In this document: one piece after another, positions 35,611 to 45,338 of the stretch
Numbering within the stretch: the first letter of the stretch is position 1
Layout of the letters: every line of letters starts with the position of its first letter
NCBI RefSeq assembly: GCF_012912105.1
Contig: NZ_QMEA01000012.1
Coordinates: forward strand, 47,783-111,782
Length of the DNA stretch: 64,000 nt
Direction: 5' to 3'
Origin: Brasilonema sp. UFV-L1
GTDB taxonomy: Bacteria > Cyanobacteriota > Cyanobacteriia > Cyanobacteriales > Nostocaceae
Translations under genes and position numbers: made by a program
The notes under the pieces: generated by a model
Told to the model about the DNA's origin: nothing
Databases searched by the model: none
The model's input: only the letters and a program-made list of their open reading frames with translations

Positions 35611-36825
35611 GTGAGAACTTCATACCAGTACAAACTACGTCCAACAAAACAACAAGCTGTTGAAATAGATAGATGGCTATCAATGCTTGCAGCGCAATAT
35701 AACTATTTGTTGGCGGATAGGTTCCATTGGTATGAGCAAAATCGTTGTCCAATCAACGCTTGCCCACTTGTTTGTCACTTCGGTGAATTACGAGAGAACC
35801 CAGATTATTACTCTCAAAAGAAAACGTTACCCAGCCTTAAAAAGACTCATCCTCATTACGGTGAAATTCATTCACAAGTATTACAAGATGTGGTCAAGCG
35901 AGTAAAAATAACATTTGACCGTTTTCTAAGTGGAGATAGTAATGGAAAGAGAAGTGGTAGACCTCGGTTTAAGTCTCGTGACCGTTACCGGACTTTTACC
36001 TATCCACAGATAAAGGATGATTGTATTCAAGGTAATTTGATAAATCTCCCAAAACTAGGGAAAATCAAAGTTATCTTTCATCGCCCAATACCAGATGGAT
36101 TCAAGGTAAAAACTGCTTCTATCACGAAAAAAGCTGATGGTTACTATGTAACTCTGAGTCTAGAAGACCTAACTGTTCCAACAGTAAAACCAGACATTAA
36201 TCCTGATTTGATAACAGGTATTGACCTTGGTTTAAAGGAATTTCTAACAACTTCCGAGGGTGAAACAGTTGCTATTCCTCAACACTACCGCAAATCTCAG
36301 AAGCGATTACGTGTTATTCAAAAACGTGTTTCTCGAAGAAAGAAAGGGAGTAAACGTAGGCAGAAAGCCATTAAACAACTGGGTAAGCAGCACAAAAAAG
36401 TTGCGGATAAACGTAAGAATTTTCACTTCAAAACAGCAAAACAATTGCTGTCAAAACATGATGTTGTAGTTCATGAAGACCTCAACGTTAAAGGGCTTTC
36501 AAAGTCCAAACTAGCTAAATCTGTACATGACGCTGGATGGTCAAGCTTCTTATCAATACTATCAAACAAAGCCGCAAAGCTCGCCGGAGAGAGTACTCTC
36601 CCCGGCAGACTTTGCGAAAATGCTGGTTTGCTAATTGTAGCTGTAAATCCTAAAAACACATCGCAAGATTGCTCTAGTTGTGGTATTAAAGTTCCAAAAA
36701 AACTGCATGAAAGATGGCATTCTTGCCAATGTGGTTGTTCGCTAGACCGTGACCATAATGCAGCGATAAACATCAAAAATAGCGCAAAGTTGGAGCGGAG
36801 GCTTCCTCCGATCCAAGCTTTGTAA
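35611..36825 (+). CDS. TnpB RNA-guided nuclease (C-terminus altered by repeat)
   Basis: 404 residues from GTG 35611, which has a very strong AAAGGAGGTGAG ribosome site; an open frame runs further upstream to 35497 but lacks that support. It begins [20 protein letters not shown]. RuvC residues: Asp205 in [16 protein letters not shown], Glu in [13 protein letters not shown], Asp in [13 protein letters not shown] complete zinc ribbon ([12 protein letters not shown] then CQCGC) is present. Two palindromic DNA repeats lie in the gene: one adds [16 protein letters not shown] in the region before the zinc ribbon, and one forms the last codons ([13 protein letters not shown]), replacing the normal tail. 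No tnpA gene is adjacent. Activity is uncertain because of the insertions. Confidence 0.85.
   Translation: MRTSYQYKLRPTKQQAVEIDRWLSMLAAQYNYLLADRFHWYEQNRCPINACPLVCHFGELRENPDYYSQKKTLPSLKKTHPHYGEIHSQVLQDVVKRVKITFDRFLSGDSNGKRSGRPRFKSRDRYRTFTYPQIKDDCIQGNLINLPKLGKIKVIFHRPIPDGFKVKTASITKKADGYYVTLSLEDLTVPTVKPDINPDLITGIDLGLKEFLTTSEGETVAIPQHYRKSQKRLRVIQKRVSRRKKGSKRRQKAIKQLGKQHKKVADKRKNFHFKTAKQLLSKHDVVVHEDLNVKGLSKSKLAKSVHDAGWSSFLSILSNKAAKLAGESTLPGRLCENAGLLIVAVNPKNTSQDCSSCGIKVPKKLHERWHSCQCGCSLDRDHNAAINIKNSAKLERRLPPIQAL
36573..36616. repeat. Palindromic element inside tnpB
   Basis: Arms CGCAAAG (36573-36579) and CTTTGCG (36610-36616) enclose a nested palindrome with GAGAGTACTCTC at its centre. The insertion keeps the tnpB frame. 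It has the same outer arms as the element at 9622-9657. Confidence 0.75.
36785..36822. repeat. Palindromic element at the tnpB 3' end
   Basis: CAAAG-TTGGA-CGGAGG pairs with CCTCCG-TCCAA-CTTTG around CTT. It provides the last codons of tnpB and lies within the region that would encode the omega RNA scaffold, so it could alter or form part of that RNA. Confidence 0.65.
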
Positions 36826-36898
36826 GAGAGAGCGGTAGGGCATTCCGTTCTTTCTAAAGCCAAGAGCCTCCTAAGCGATAGCCGGATTGTCTTGGAAG

Positions 36899-36938
36899 CC
36901 TACACTGTACTCGAAGAGTCAGTGTAGGAGTATGTCAC
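36899..36938 (+). ncRNA. Right-end / omega RNA 3' hairpin of the 35.6-kb TnpB element
   Basis: CCTACACTG (36899-36907) pairs with CAGTGTAGG (36920-36928), with an inner ACTC/GAGT pair and one bulged T, followed by AGTATGTCAC. The truncated tnpB on the other strand (53446) is followed by the same architecture: CACTG, bulged T, ACT...AGT, CAGTG, then AGGATGTCAC. The match defines the element end near 36938, and the guide would start just after it. Confidence 0.55.
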
Positions 36939-39520
36939 CGACTTGGATTCACTCCCATTGGACCACGAGTCACACCAAGCTGATTTTGTAGCTTCAACTC
37001 CCGCCACAGTTGAGAGCCAGTCATTTCCCCCTGTAGCAGTCGCTGATAATAATGTATCGTTTGTGTCACTTTTTCTGGTATTTCATTAACAAACTCAATA
37101 CGAAAATGCTGTACACCAAACTCTATCAGGTGCTGTACGTATTCGGCTCCCGTTTGAGCAGTGCCATTAAACACTGTATTTCGACAACCGGCATCAGCTT
37201 GCAAAATGTGTTCTGTCCCCACCCTGTCCCGCAATTTCACTTCATGCTTCTCACAAGGGCGTCCGCAGTTGGTGTAGTCAGTTCCCTGAGAGAGAAAGGC
37301 ACAAAAAACACAATGCTCCATGTGGAACATGGGCATATGTTGATGAATCGTCACCTCAAACCATTGGGGTGGACAACTTGTCAGCAAGTCTTCCAACTGA
37401 GTGACGTTCAAATCGTAAGACGCTGTTACTCGTTCTAAACCAAATTGATGCTGAAAGTAATCCGCTGTTAAGGGATTAGCAACGTTGAGAGAGAAATCTC
37501 CTACACAACGGTCATTGGCAAAAAACTGGAGTTGGTCATAGTTCCGTATCAAATAGCCATCCGCCTCAGAAGAACGCACCTGTTGCAAAATCCAGTTTTC
37601 TCCAGGTTTGGTGATTCTTGGAGGTGCAACCCAGATGGAGTGCTGAGTATTTCCTCTGCTTGCCTGGCGTACCATCTGCACTGCTTGCTGATAAGCGCGG
37701 GGATCTTCAAATTCACAGTAGAGTGTTTTGATTCCCGCTTCCAGTGAAGCTTGTAGTTGCTTTAAGTTTCGCACTAACACAATTAGGGAGGGAGCGAGCG
37801 AGCGAGAGAGGGAGGGAGCGAGCGAGAGAGGGAGGGAGGGAGGAGGAAGTAAATCTGAGAGGGAGGCTTGAGGATGGAGTTGCCAGCGTTTGGGTTGAGA
37901 ACGCAACTCTTCCAACTGCACTACAATCTCCCGTCGTAGACGGTTCAATTCGCTGACGGGTAGCATGAATGCACCATTGAGGTGATTTGTCAAGGTTCCC
38001 AAACAAAAGGGTGTGTTGCCAAGACGACCGAACTGTTCTTGTAAACGTTCTTTGGTGAGGGGTTTAGTGTGCGCCTCTTGAAGGGGGATTGTAGACTCTA
38101 CCTGGACAATGTGACCTAGTTCGTCGCGGGCGATCGCCCTTAAATATTGACCAACTTCTCCATACACCTCTATGTGAATTGGACGCTGAAATTGTGGGTT
38201 CTCTCCAGCAAAACTCTGACGTAGTTGTTTCTCAAGTTCTGGGTCGCTGGTTTTCCAAATCTTATCTCCCGCGTGTATGCGTCGCAAGTTGAGGTCACGG
38301 CGACCAAACGTCAGCACAGCTTCCTTTCCTTTGTGTTCCACCGCATAAACTCGACCGCCTTCTTCTTGCGCTTGTGGGTGACGGCAGTCAAAAACAACAC
38401 CATCACCTGCTTTCACCGGGGCTTGTAACCGTACTGTTACTTTTTCATTGCTGATGCGGGTGACTTCGCCCAAATACACTCCGCGTTTTTTACCAAAGTG
38501 AGCATGAACCAGTTCCTGATTGTTAACACCGCGAAACCAACCTGTATACAGTCCGCGAGAAAACGCCATTTCCAAGTTGTAGTGTTCTTGAAAAGATGTG
38601 GAGAATTTCTCCTTGTCTTCTTGTTTTGTTGTCTTCTTGTCCCCTCCATCCAAATCTGCCATGACTCGATCCAAGGCTTCTCGGTAAACGCGGGTCACAT
38701 TCGCGACATACTCTGGCGTTTTCAAGCGACCTTCAATCTTGAGACAACTCACCCCTGCTTTCACCAATTCTGGCAACACCTCTAACCCAGCCAAGTCTTG
38801 AGGGCTGAGTAAATATTTACGATTTTCCAAGTCTACTATTTTACCATCAGAAACCAACTCATAGGGCATTCGGCAAGCTTGGGCACATTCGCCACGGTTT
38901 GCAGAACGTCCTCCTAAGGCCTCACTCGTCAAACACTGACCGGAATATGCGACACACAGGGCACCATGAACAAAGACTTCCAGAGGAAGTGAGGTTTCTT
39001 GTTGTGCTATTTGACGCTGGATTTTCTCAATTTCTTTTAAGGAGCATTCACGAGCAAGTACTACTAACTGACATCCCAAGAGTTTCGCAAATTCCACCCC
39101 TGCTGCACTAGTGATAGTCATTTGCGTGGAAGCATGGATGGGAAAATCTGGAGAGAAGTGACGAATAAGACGACAAATTCCGATATCTTGGACAATAACT
39201 GCATCCACGCCTGCAGTAATAATCGTACGAAGATATTGCTCTGCTTCTCTTAGTTCTTGCGGAAAGATTAGTGTATTTAGAGTGACATATCCTTTTACCC
39301 CTCGACGATGCAGAAATTCTATCAACTTGGGTAAATCTGCCTCTGTAAAGTTTTGCGCCCGCATTCGTGCATTAAACCGATCCAACCCAAAATAGATAGC
39401 ATCTGCCCCATTTTCGACAGCAGCTTTTGCACAGTCCCAGTGACCTGCAGGGGCGAGTAGTTCAGGGCGAGCAAACTTAGGTAAAGTCATTTTAGGGGTT
39501 GGTTTGCGATCAGCTTTCAT
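36935..39520 (-). CDS. U32 family peptidase (large, collagenase-like)
   Basis: About 861 residues. The U32 core (about 20-300) has PELLAPAGHWDCAKAAVENG, ADAIYFGLDRFNARMRAQNF, VFVHGALCVAYSGQCL and the conserved Cys cluster around GGRSANRGECAQACRMPYEL; the C-terminal half is the DUF3656-type extension with a Cys group in HMEHCVFCAFL and NCGRPCEKHE. The family includes YhbU/RlhA-type proteins that act in RNA hydroxylation as well as presumed peptidases. A low-complexity insert LPLSLAPSLSRSLAPSLI (about 570-590) is encoded by a simple GA-rich repeat. The stop codon lies within the end of the neighbouring TnpB element. ATG 39520 follows a TTG at 39523. Confidence 0.88.
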   Translation of the reverse strand: MKADRKPTPKMTLPKFARPELLAPAGHWDCAKAAVENGADAIYFGLDRFNARMRAQNFTEADLPKLIEFLHRRGVKGYVTLNTLIFPQELREAEQYLRTIITAGVDAVIVQDIGICRLIRHFSPDFPIHASTQMTITSAAGVEFAKLLGCQLVVLARECSLKEIEKIQRQIAQQETSLPLEVFVHGALCVAYSGQCLTSEALGGRSANRGECAQACRMPYELVSDGKIVDLENRKYLLSPQDLAGLEVLPELVKAGVSCLKIEGRLKTPEYVANVTRVYREALDRVMADLDGGDKKTTKQEDKEKFSTSFQEHYNLEMAFSRGLYTGWFRGVNNQELVHAHFGKKRGVYLGEVTRISNEKVTVRLQAPVKAGDGVVFDCRHPQAQEEGGRVYAVEHKGKEAVLTFGRRDLNLRRIHAGDKIWKTSDPELEKQLRQSFAGENPQFQRPIHIEVYGEVGQYLRAIARDELGHIVQVESTIPLQEAHTKPLTKERLQEQFGRLGNTPFCLGTLTNHLNGAFMLPVSELNRLRREIVVQLEELRSQPKRWQLHPQASLSDLLPPPSLPLSLAPSLSRSLAPSLIVLVRNLKQLQASLEAGIKTLYCEFEDPRAYQQAVQMVRQASRGNTQHSIWVAPPRITKPGENWILQQVRSSEADGYLIRNYDQLQFFANDRCVGDFSLNVANPLTADYFQHQFGLERVTASYDLNVTQLEDLLTSCPPQWFEVTIHQHMPMFHMEHCVFCAFLSQGTDYTNCGRPCEKHEVKLRDRVGTEHILQADAGCRNTVFNGTAQTGAEYVQHLIEFGVQHFRIEFVNEIPEKVTQTIHYYQRLLQGEMTGSQLWRELKLQNQLGVTRGPMGVNPSR
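37786..37848. repeat. Simple-sequence GGGAGCGAGC repeat in U32 gene
   Basis: About 60 bases of repeated GGGAGGGAGCGAGCGAGAGA-type sequence lie in frame in the U32 gene and encode a Pro/Ser/Leu/Ala/Arg run. Such tracts can change length by slippage. Confidence 0.9.
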
Positions 39521-39523
39521 CAA

Positions 39524-39808
39524 GTTGGGGATAGATTAGAGAGCACCATTGCGATTTTATCTTAAGCTGCTGGAAGTACCCCAACTCTACAATCAAGCTA
39601 AGCTATCACGCCGAAAGAAGTGCGTACAGGTATTAGGTACAGTGCTTACCAGCACGCTTGTTTCTTATTTTTGAATTTCTCCGGATTGCGAATGCGTGAA
39701 TTACTCAAGACGCAACTAGGGACAACTTCCCCGCGATTTCCCTTTCTACAAGAGTCATCCCAGGGACGCCGCCCCTAGCAATTGATGAAAAGATTATTCT
39801 AATTGTAT
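39524..39808. other. Intergenic region U32-heme oxygenase
   Basis: No gene is seen. It should contain the promoter for the U32 gene and the end of the heme oxygenase transcript. No strong hairpin was noticed. Confidence 0.35.
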
Positions 39809-40525
39809 TTACTCAGCAGTTGCGAGTTCGGTACTACCACGTGTACGACGACGTGTGATGCTGTTGTAAAGCATTAGCCCAATCGCTTTAATGAGATTGC
39901 CTTCCAACTCTTGGAACATCTTCATGTTCATGCCAAAGGCGGCGTTTGCTTCATCGACAATGCAATCGCCTGTCGCATCATCTATTGGTAGTTCATCCAA
40001 AACTTGACGGTATTTTGCTTTGAAACCCTTCTCATCAGGAATGTCATCAAACTCATAGAAGGCAGTTCCTTGCCCATCAGAAAGGTTCATCGCAGTTTGA
40101 GCAATGCCTTTGAGAATTTGTCCACCAGACAAGTCTCCAAGATATCGCGTGTAGGAGTGGGCAACTAACAGTTCTGGTTCTTTTTCAGAGATTTCCCGGA
40201 TGCGCTGCACATAAGCTTTACCCGCTGCAGATAGTTGGATTTGCTCGCGCCAGTTTACCCCATAGTAGTAGGTAAGGTCTTGCTCTAAAGTATGCTTACG
40301 GTGAAGTTGAGGAAAATTAATTTTTGAAACAATCGGATGATTGGCGTGCTTCTCCATCTCCTCTTCCATTGCTGAGTAGATGAAGTAGAAGTTAGCGACT
40401 AGCTTCCGATAGGAGTTTTTTTCTACGACTCCTTTTAAAAAACATTTGACAAAACCAACGTTTTCTGCCATGGTGTGGGCTTTTTTCGTCCCGACACGTA
40501 ATTTTGTTGCTAAATTGCTGCTCAT
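39809..40525 (-). CDS. ho1: Heme oxygenase (biliverdin-producing)
   Basis: 238 residues from ATG 40525 (MSSNLATKLRVGTKKAHTMA). It opens heme to biliverdin IXalpha, iron and CO using ferredoxin, the first step to phycocyanobilin. The proximal His is in TKKAHTMAENVGF (His17) and the distal-helix signature is TRYLGDLSGGQILKGIAQTA. Length and sequence agree with cyanobacterial HO1. An in-frame TTG at 40540 would add five residues. The link to phycobilins fits the phycobilisome-domain gene and chlP elsewhere in the window, but it is transcribed alone here. Confidence 0.95.
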   Translation of the reverse strand: MSSNLATKLRVGTKKAHTMAENVGFVKCFLKGVVEKNSYRKLVANFYFIYSAMEEEMEKHANHPIVSKINFPQLHRKHTLEQDLTYYYGVNWREQIQLSAAGKAYVQRIREISEKEPELLVAHSYTRYLGDLSGGQILKGIAQTAMNLSDGQGTAFYEFDDIPDEKGFKAKYRQVLDELPIDDATGDCIVDEANAAFGMNMKMFQELEGNLIKAIGLMLYNSITRRRTRGSTELATAE

Positions 40526-40540
40526 GCTAAATTTGCTCAA

Positions 40541-41028
40541 CTTTAAAATGTCAACTGCTGAAGTCTAATTGACGAACGGCTACAAAAGCCACTAAAACGT
40601 TACAGTAGAACTATTTGATGAGAATTTATATTAAAATTTTTTAAGTTTAGATGGATCAAACATATTTCTGAGTTCCCACAGAGCCGGTACATGAGTCACG
40701 CATTCGGGTAAAAAGCCTGGTTTGTTTGAGTTTCGCTCACGAAAACTCGTTCTTTCCAGCAAAAACCAGGTTTTTGAAATGCTCCCGTGCTCTTGTGATA
40801 AATCTTGAGAGTAAGTTTTTATTTCATCACAGTAAAAATCTTTAGTTTACAAAATCTTTATAAGTACAAGAAAATACTTAAAAATACTGACAAGGATTTT
40901 GACAAAAAATGAAACAATGTAAAAACAAGAAATAATAAAGTATCCCGATTAAAAGGTATCCAGCAGGAATTGTTGAATAGAATTTATAGTGTTATTCTCC
41001 AGTGTGACTGTGTGGAGTTTTTTTATTT
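40541..41028. other. Intergenic region heme oxygenase-glmM
   Basis: Divergent promoter region for the two genes, about 490 bases. Contains the hairpin repeat at 40710-40775 and otherwise AT-rich sequence. No reading frame of interest. Confidence 0.4.
40710..40775. repeat. Imperfect inverted repeat, dispersed element
   Basis: AAAAAGCCTGGTTT (40710-40723) and AAAAACCAGGTTTTT (40761-40775) are inverted copies; an inner stem GAGTTT/AAAACTC lies between them. It is related to the AAACCCGGTTTCT elements at 9157 and 26264 in core and layout. Confidence 0.55.
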
Positions 41029-42501
41029 ATGGTTTCATACATAACTCAAACTCAAAACGGTATATTAGGAAGCTCAACTTCCAAAATTGATGAATTGAAA
41101 AAGGAAGTGAATGAGAGCAGTTTAGGGCTTAATTTAACATCAGTTCTGGCAACACCCTTATTTGGTACAGACGGTATCCGGGGACGAGTGGGAGAATTGC
41201 TCACTGCACCCTTGGCATTGCAAATTGGCTTTTGGGCAGGTACTGTTTTGCGTAGTCACGCATTAAACCCAGGACCAGTGATCCTAGGACAGGACTCTAG
41301 AAACTCTAGCGATATGCTGGCGATGTCCTTGAGTGCAGGGTTAACAGCAGCAGGATTAGAAGTTTGGCATTTGGGGCTATGTCCAACTCCTTGCGTTGCG
41401 TATCTCACCAACGTCACCGATGCAATAGGTGGAGTCATGATTTCTGCAAGCCACAACCCACCAGAAGACAATGGCATTAAAATTTTTGGTGCAGATGGGA
41501 TGAAGCTATCCCAAAGGTTGCAAACGGAAATAGAAGCAGGGTTGAGAGGTGTTGCTTCTGCGAATTGTAACCAGTGCGGACGGTATTACTCGCGCTTGGA
41601 TTTAGTGGGGAACTATGTTGAGGCGTTGAAAAAACCTCTGCATGGTGCTGTCAATTTTCAGGGCATGAAAATTGTTTTAGATTTGGCATGGGGAGCCGTT
41701 GTTGGTTTAGCGCCATCCGTATTCAAGGAGATGGGAGCTCAACTCATCTGCTTGCATAATAAACCAGATGGCGATCGCATCAACGTCAACTGCGGTTCCA
41801 CTCACCTAGGAATTCTCCAAGCAGCAGTCCAAGAACACAATGCTGATTTGGGTTTTGCCTTTGATGGCGATGCAGATCGCGTTTTGGCTGTAGATAACAC
41901 CGGAAGACAAGTTAATGGTGATTACATCCTCTATCTGTGGGGACAACAGCTAAAGCAAAAACAAGAACTCCCGAGTGATCTGATTGTTTCCACTGTTATG
42001 GCAAACTTAGGTTTTGAGAGAGCATGGAAGCAAATTGGGGGGCAATTTACTCGTACAGCAGTCGGTGATCAGCACGTCCAGGCGGAAATGATGCGGACTG
42101 GAGGAATGCTTGGAGGCGAACAATCTGGTCATATCCTCTGCCGTCATTATGGCATGACTGGAGATGGTTTACTGACAGCCTTACACATAACAGCCTTGGT
42201 CAAACAAGCTGGCGTTTCCCTATCTGAAATGGTGACTCAAAGCTTTCAAACCTACCCGCAACTGTTGCAAAATGTCCGAGTTGAGGACAAGTCCAAGCGT
42301 TTGGGATGGAAAGAATGTGAGGCTTTGCAGGTGGCGATCGCCCGCGCCGAAGCAGCAATGGGAGATTCTGGCAGAGTTTTAGTCCGCGCTTCTGGTACAG
42401 AGCCACTCATTCGAGTTATGGTGGAAGCTGAAGCCGCTGAACTTGTCAATTACTGGACAAATGAATTGGTGACGCAAGTTCGACAACACTTATTAGCTTA
42501 A
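41029..42501 (+). CDS. glmM: Phosphoglucosamine mutase
   Basis: 490 residues; interconverts glucosamine 6- and 1-phosphate for UDP-GlcNAc and so for peptidoglycan and lipopolysaccharide. The active-site Ser is in [18 protein letters not shown] (about 141), the metal loop is [14 protein letters not shown], the sugar-binding loop is GGEQSGHI and the phosphate-binding loop is [15 protein letters not shown]. The N-terminal 40 residues before the core (LFGTDGIRG near 44) are an extension of low conservation. Monocistronic. Confidence 0.93.
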   Translation: MVSYITQTQNGILGSSTSKIDELKKEVNESSLGLNLTSVLATPLFGTDGIRGRVGELLTAPLALQIGFWAGTVLRSHALNPGPVILGQDSRNSSDMLAMSLSAGLTAAGLEVWHLGLCPTPCVAYLTNVTDAIGGVMISASHNPPEDNGIKIFGADGMKLSQRLQTEIEAGLRGVASANCNQCGRYYSRLDLVGNYVEALKKPLHGAVNFQGMKIVLDLAWGAVVGLAPSVFKEMGAQLICLHNKPDGDRINVNCGSTHLGILQAAVQEHNADLGFAFDGDADRVLAVDNTGRQVNGDYILYLWGQQLKQKQELPSDLIVSTVMANLGFERAWKQIGGQFTRTAVGDQHVQAEMMRTGGMLGGEQSGHILCRHYGMTGDGLLTALHITALVKQAGVSLSEMVTQSFQTYPQLLQNVRVEDKSKRLGWKECEALQVAIARAEAAMGDSGRVLVRASGTEPLIRVMVEAEAAELVNYWTNELVTQVRQHLLA

Positions 42502-42689
42502 AAATAATTTTTGTTCGATATAGCATCAAAAGCTAGTTTCTCACTCACCTTGAAAAAATGCTGCACGACAGGAGAGAAATTTTCACGACGGCGTGCAGCG
42601 CTAAATTGTACATTTTTGTTCACGTTTCTTCAATAGCAAGTGGTGAAAGCAATGCTGGAAAAAACTAGCATTTTGACCGAAATTAATGG

Positions 42690-42735
42690 TACAAGCCCCG
42701 TCCGCGCATGAGCGGCTTTTTTGTGTTAACATGAT
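42690..42735 (+). other. Possible left end of the 42.8-kb TnpB element
   Basis: A GC-rich stretch ending in CCGCGCATGAGCGG and a run of Ts (CTTTTTTG) sits 40-60 bases before the tnpB start. It resembles a hairpin with a T-run and could be the element's left-end structure or a terminator after glmM. The evidence is shape only. Confidence 0.3.
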
Positions 42736-42759
42736 TGACGTAGGGCTTGTCCACGTCAA

Positions 42760-43971
42760 ATGATAGTTTTAGAGTTCAAGGCTAAGGGAAGGACAACTCA
42801 ATATAGTGCTATAGATGAGGCGATTAAAACGGCTCAATTTGTTCGCAACAAGTGTATTCGTTTTTGGATGGATAACCGAGGTGTAGGACAGAAAGATCTG
42901 TATCGTCACAATACAGCATTAAGAGCAGAATATCCTTTTGTTAAAGACTTGAACTCTCATGCTTGCCAATCTGCAGTGGAAAGAGCTTATAGTTCTATTG
43001 CTCGATTTTACGATAACTGTAGAAAGTCTATCCCGGGTAAAAAAGGCTATCCTCAATTCAAAAAGAATTGCCGTTCAGTAGAGTACAAAACTTCAGGTTG
43101 GTCACTTTCTGAAACTAGGAAGCAAATCACATTCACCGATAAAAAGGGGATTGGCAAGCTTAAGCTCAAAGGAACGTGGGATTTAAACTTCTATCAATTA
43201 GATCAGATAAAACGGGTTAGGTTAGTCAAGAAATCTGATGGGTACTACGTTCAGTTTTTAGTCAGATCTGAAAATAAGGTAGATACACAACCTACTGGCA
43301 GAACCATTGGATTGGATGTAGGACTTAAGGAGTTCTACACTGATAGCAACGGACATAGCGAACCTAACCCTAAGTTTTATCGAACTGGCGAGAAACGATT
43401 GAAATTTCGTCAACGTCGTGTTTCTCGTAAAAAGAAAGGCTCTGCTAACCGCTTGAGCGCCATTAATAAGCTAGGGCGAGTACACCTTAAAATAAGTAGG
43501 CAACGTGAAGAACATGCCAAGAGAGTGGCGCGTTGCGTAATCCAATCTAACGATTTGGTTGCCTACGAAGACTTGAGGATTAAGAACTTGGTCAAAAATC
43601 ACTGTCTCGCCAAGTCTATTAATGATGCAGGTTGGTATCAGTTTAGGAAATGGTTAGAGTATCTTGGAGTTAAGTTTGGCAGAGTTACGGTTGCTGTCAA
43701 CCCTGCTTATACATCACAAGAATGCTCTAAATGTGGCACTCATGTTAAAAAGTCTCTGTCCATGAGAACCCACGTTTGTCAGTGTGGATTTGTGTTGGAT
43801 CGGGATTATAATGCTGCTCTAAATATTCTGAATCGAGCCTTAAGTACCACAGGGCATGTGGGAACTTGGATCTTAGATCCGAACGCTTCGGGAGACTTAG
43901 CCTCTACTGTCTTAGGTGCAAACCTATCTCAGCAAGTTGAATCTGTGAACGAAGAATCTCCGCACTTATAG
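42760..43971 (+). CDS. TnpB RNA-guided nuclease, complete
   Basis: 403 residues, typical length. Starts MIVLEFKAKGRTTQYSAIDE at ATG 42760. RuvC residues: Asp186 in IGLDVGLKEFYTDSNG, Glu270 in VAYEDLRIKNLVKN, Asp in VLDRDYNAALNIL. The zinc ribbon is complete (CSKCGTHVKKSL then VCQCGF). The arginine-rich bridging segment LKFRQRRVSRKKKGSANRLS is present. No tnpA and no divergent RHH gene are adjacent, unlike the copies at 9919 and 35611. A hairpin and GTCAA follow the stop, so the right end and guide RNA end are defined. It is the only TnpB in the window that looks intact throughout. Confidence 0.9.
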   Translation: MIVLEFKAKGRTTQYSAIDEAIKTAQFVRNKCIRFWMDNRGVGQKDLYRHNTALRAEYPFVKDLNSHACQSAVERAYSSIARFYDNCRKSIPGKKGYPQFKKNCRSVEYKTSGWSLSETRKQITFTDKKGIGKLKLKGTWDLNFYQLDQIKRVRLVKKSDGYYVQFLVRSENKVDTQPTGRTIGLDVGLKEFYTDSNGHSEPNPKFYRTGEKRLKFRQRRVSRKKKGSANRLSAINKLGRVHLKISRQREEHAKRVARCVIQSNDLVAYEDLRIKNLVKNHCLAKSINDAGWYQFRKWLEYLGVKFGRVTVAVNPAYTSQECSKCGTHVKKSLSMRTHVCQCGFVLDRDYNAALNILNRALSTTGHVGTWILDPNASGDLASTVLGANLSQQVESVNEESPHL

Positions 43972-43986
43972 GGCGGAGAGTGTCAA
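43958..43986 (+). ncRNA. Right-end hairpin of the 42.8-kb TnpB element
   Basis: CTCCGC (43958-43963) pairs with GCGGAG (43973-43978), followed by AGTGTCAA. The hairpin includes the tnpB stop codon. By comparison with IS605 elements the right boundary should be at about 43986 and the RNA guide just beyond it. Confidence 0.45.
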
Positions 43987-44033
43987 ATGGGTACTGCTTT
44001 GCAACAGCAGTGTGATTGAAGACAGGCAGAGAA

Positions 44034-45272
44034 CTATTGACCAAAGAACAAAAACGATGTTTGCATCAATCCCACAATAAAGCCTAAAATACCGCCTAAA
44101 TTTACAATTGCCTGCAACTCATTTTTAACAATTCCTTCTATTGCTGCTTCTAAATCAGCAGGTGAAGTTGATTTCACGCGGTCAACAATCACTTGGTCAA
44201 TTGCCAAAATGGGAATTGCCTGAGTTACTATTGCTTCTAAATCTTTCTCCAAATACCGCTCTAAAACAAGAGCTAATTCTTTACTGACAACTTCCAGTGA
44301 CGCACTCACAACAGGAGAAGAACTGAGGCGACTCACTAGCAACATCGCAATATTTTCCCAATCAACGGAACCACTTAATCCTTGGAGTAAATCACTCCCG
44401 CGTGTTTGTAGATAATTACGGACGCTTTCGCGTGTCGTCTTTCGCAATTGTCGTACCGTACCTATTGGTAAACTTTGTAAAGATAAACTTTGCAGAAATT
44501 TCTGAATGCGATCGCGCACCTGCAATTCTTGAGTCAGTTCTTGCAAGCGAGCATTAGTCGCATCTTTTTCATCCAAGCAGTAAGTCCGTAAGCGGGTTAA
44601 AGTATTGCGTAAACCAAATAAATTTGCCACAACCCAATAGGTACCGCTGGTTTTTTCTCGAAAACTTTCGTCAATCGTTTGAATCGTGCGATCTGTCAAA
44701 AAGTCAATAACTGCTAGTCGCAATATATCAGGTGGTATGACAACTTGCAACAGCCAATCAGCCAGGCGAATAGCTTGTTCTTCAGTTAATTGAAAGTCCA
44801 GTAATATCTGGTCAAAAATTTGATTGACTTGCGCCTCTAAAAAGTCTTCCCGCCGCGCTAAAACCCTTAAAAGACGTGGTAAAGATTCTCCTAACAAATC
44901 CCGCAATATTCCTGACAAAATCTTCGCAGTTTTCTGCTCTTTATCAGATTTTAGTTGGTCAATTGCCAGTCGCAATATCCAAAGAATTGCTCCTTGCACG
45001 CGTTCTGTCTGTAACAATCGCCGTGCTAGTTTTTGCAACTCTTCTGGTGTCAATAGCGACCCCATGATTGTATCTGAAATATTTTTAGCAAGCCGTTCCT
45101 GGTTGCGGGGAATCAATCCAGGCGTAAAAGGTAACTGTCGTCCACCGATATAAATAGCACGGTAAGGACGAAATAACATCTTAATGGCTATATCATTCGT
45201 GAAATAGCCAATAATTCCGCCCGCGATTGGGGGAGAGACATAAAGCCAAAGATGAGACCAATCCAAAGTCAT
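44034..45272 (-). CDS. DUF445 family membrane protein
   Basis: 412 residues. The N-terminal signature [20 protein letters not shown] followed by [20 protein letters not shown] is characteristic of DUF445 (YheB/YjiN-type) proteins. One transmembrane helix is at the N-terminus and another at the C-terminal end ([20 protein letters not shown]), with a long helical region between. The function is unknown in the family. Convergent with the tnpB gene; 66 bases downstream of the menG start region on the same strand, with heptamer-like repeats (TTAGT/TAATC) in the gap. Confidence 0.85.
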   Translation of the reverse strand: MTLDWSHLWLYVSPPIAGGIIGYFTNDIAIKMLFRPYRAIYIGGRQLPFTPGLIPRNQERLAKNISDTIMGSLLTPEELQKLARRLLQTERVQGAILWILRLAIDQLKSDKEQKTAKILSGILRDLLGESLPRLLRVLARREDFLEAQVNQIFDQILLDFQLTEEQAIRLADWLLQVVIPPDILRLAVIDFLTDRTIQTIDESFREKTSGTYWVVANLFGLRNTLTRLRTYCLDEKDATNARLQELTQELQVRDRIQKFLQSLSLQSLPIGTVRQLRKTTRESVRNYLQTRGSDLLQGLSGSVDWENIAMLLVSRLSSSPVVSASLEVVSKELALVLERYLEKDLEAIVTQAIPILAIDQVIVDRVKSTSPADLEAAIEGIVKNELQAIVNLGGILGFIVGLMQTSFLFFGQ

Positions 45273-45338
45273 TTGTCATGAGTCATTAGTTATTAATCAC
45301 TAGTGATTAGCAAATTACTAATCACCAATCATTAACCA

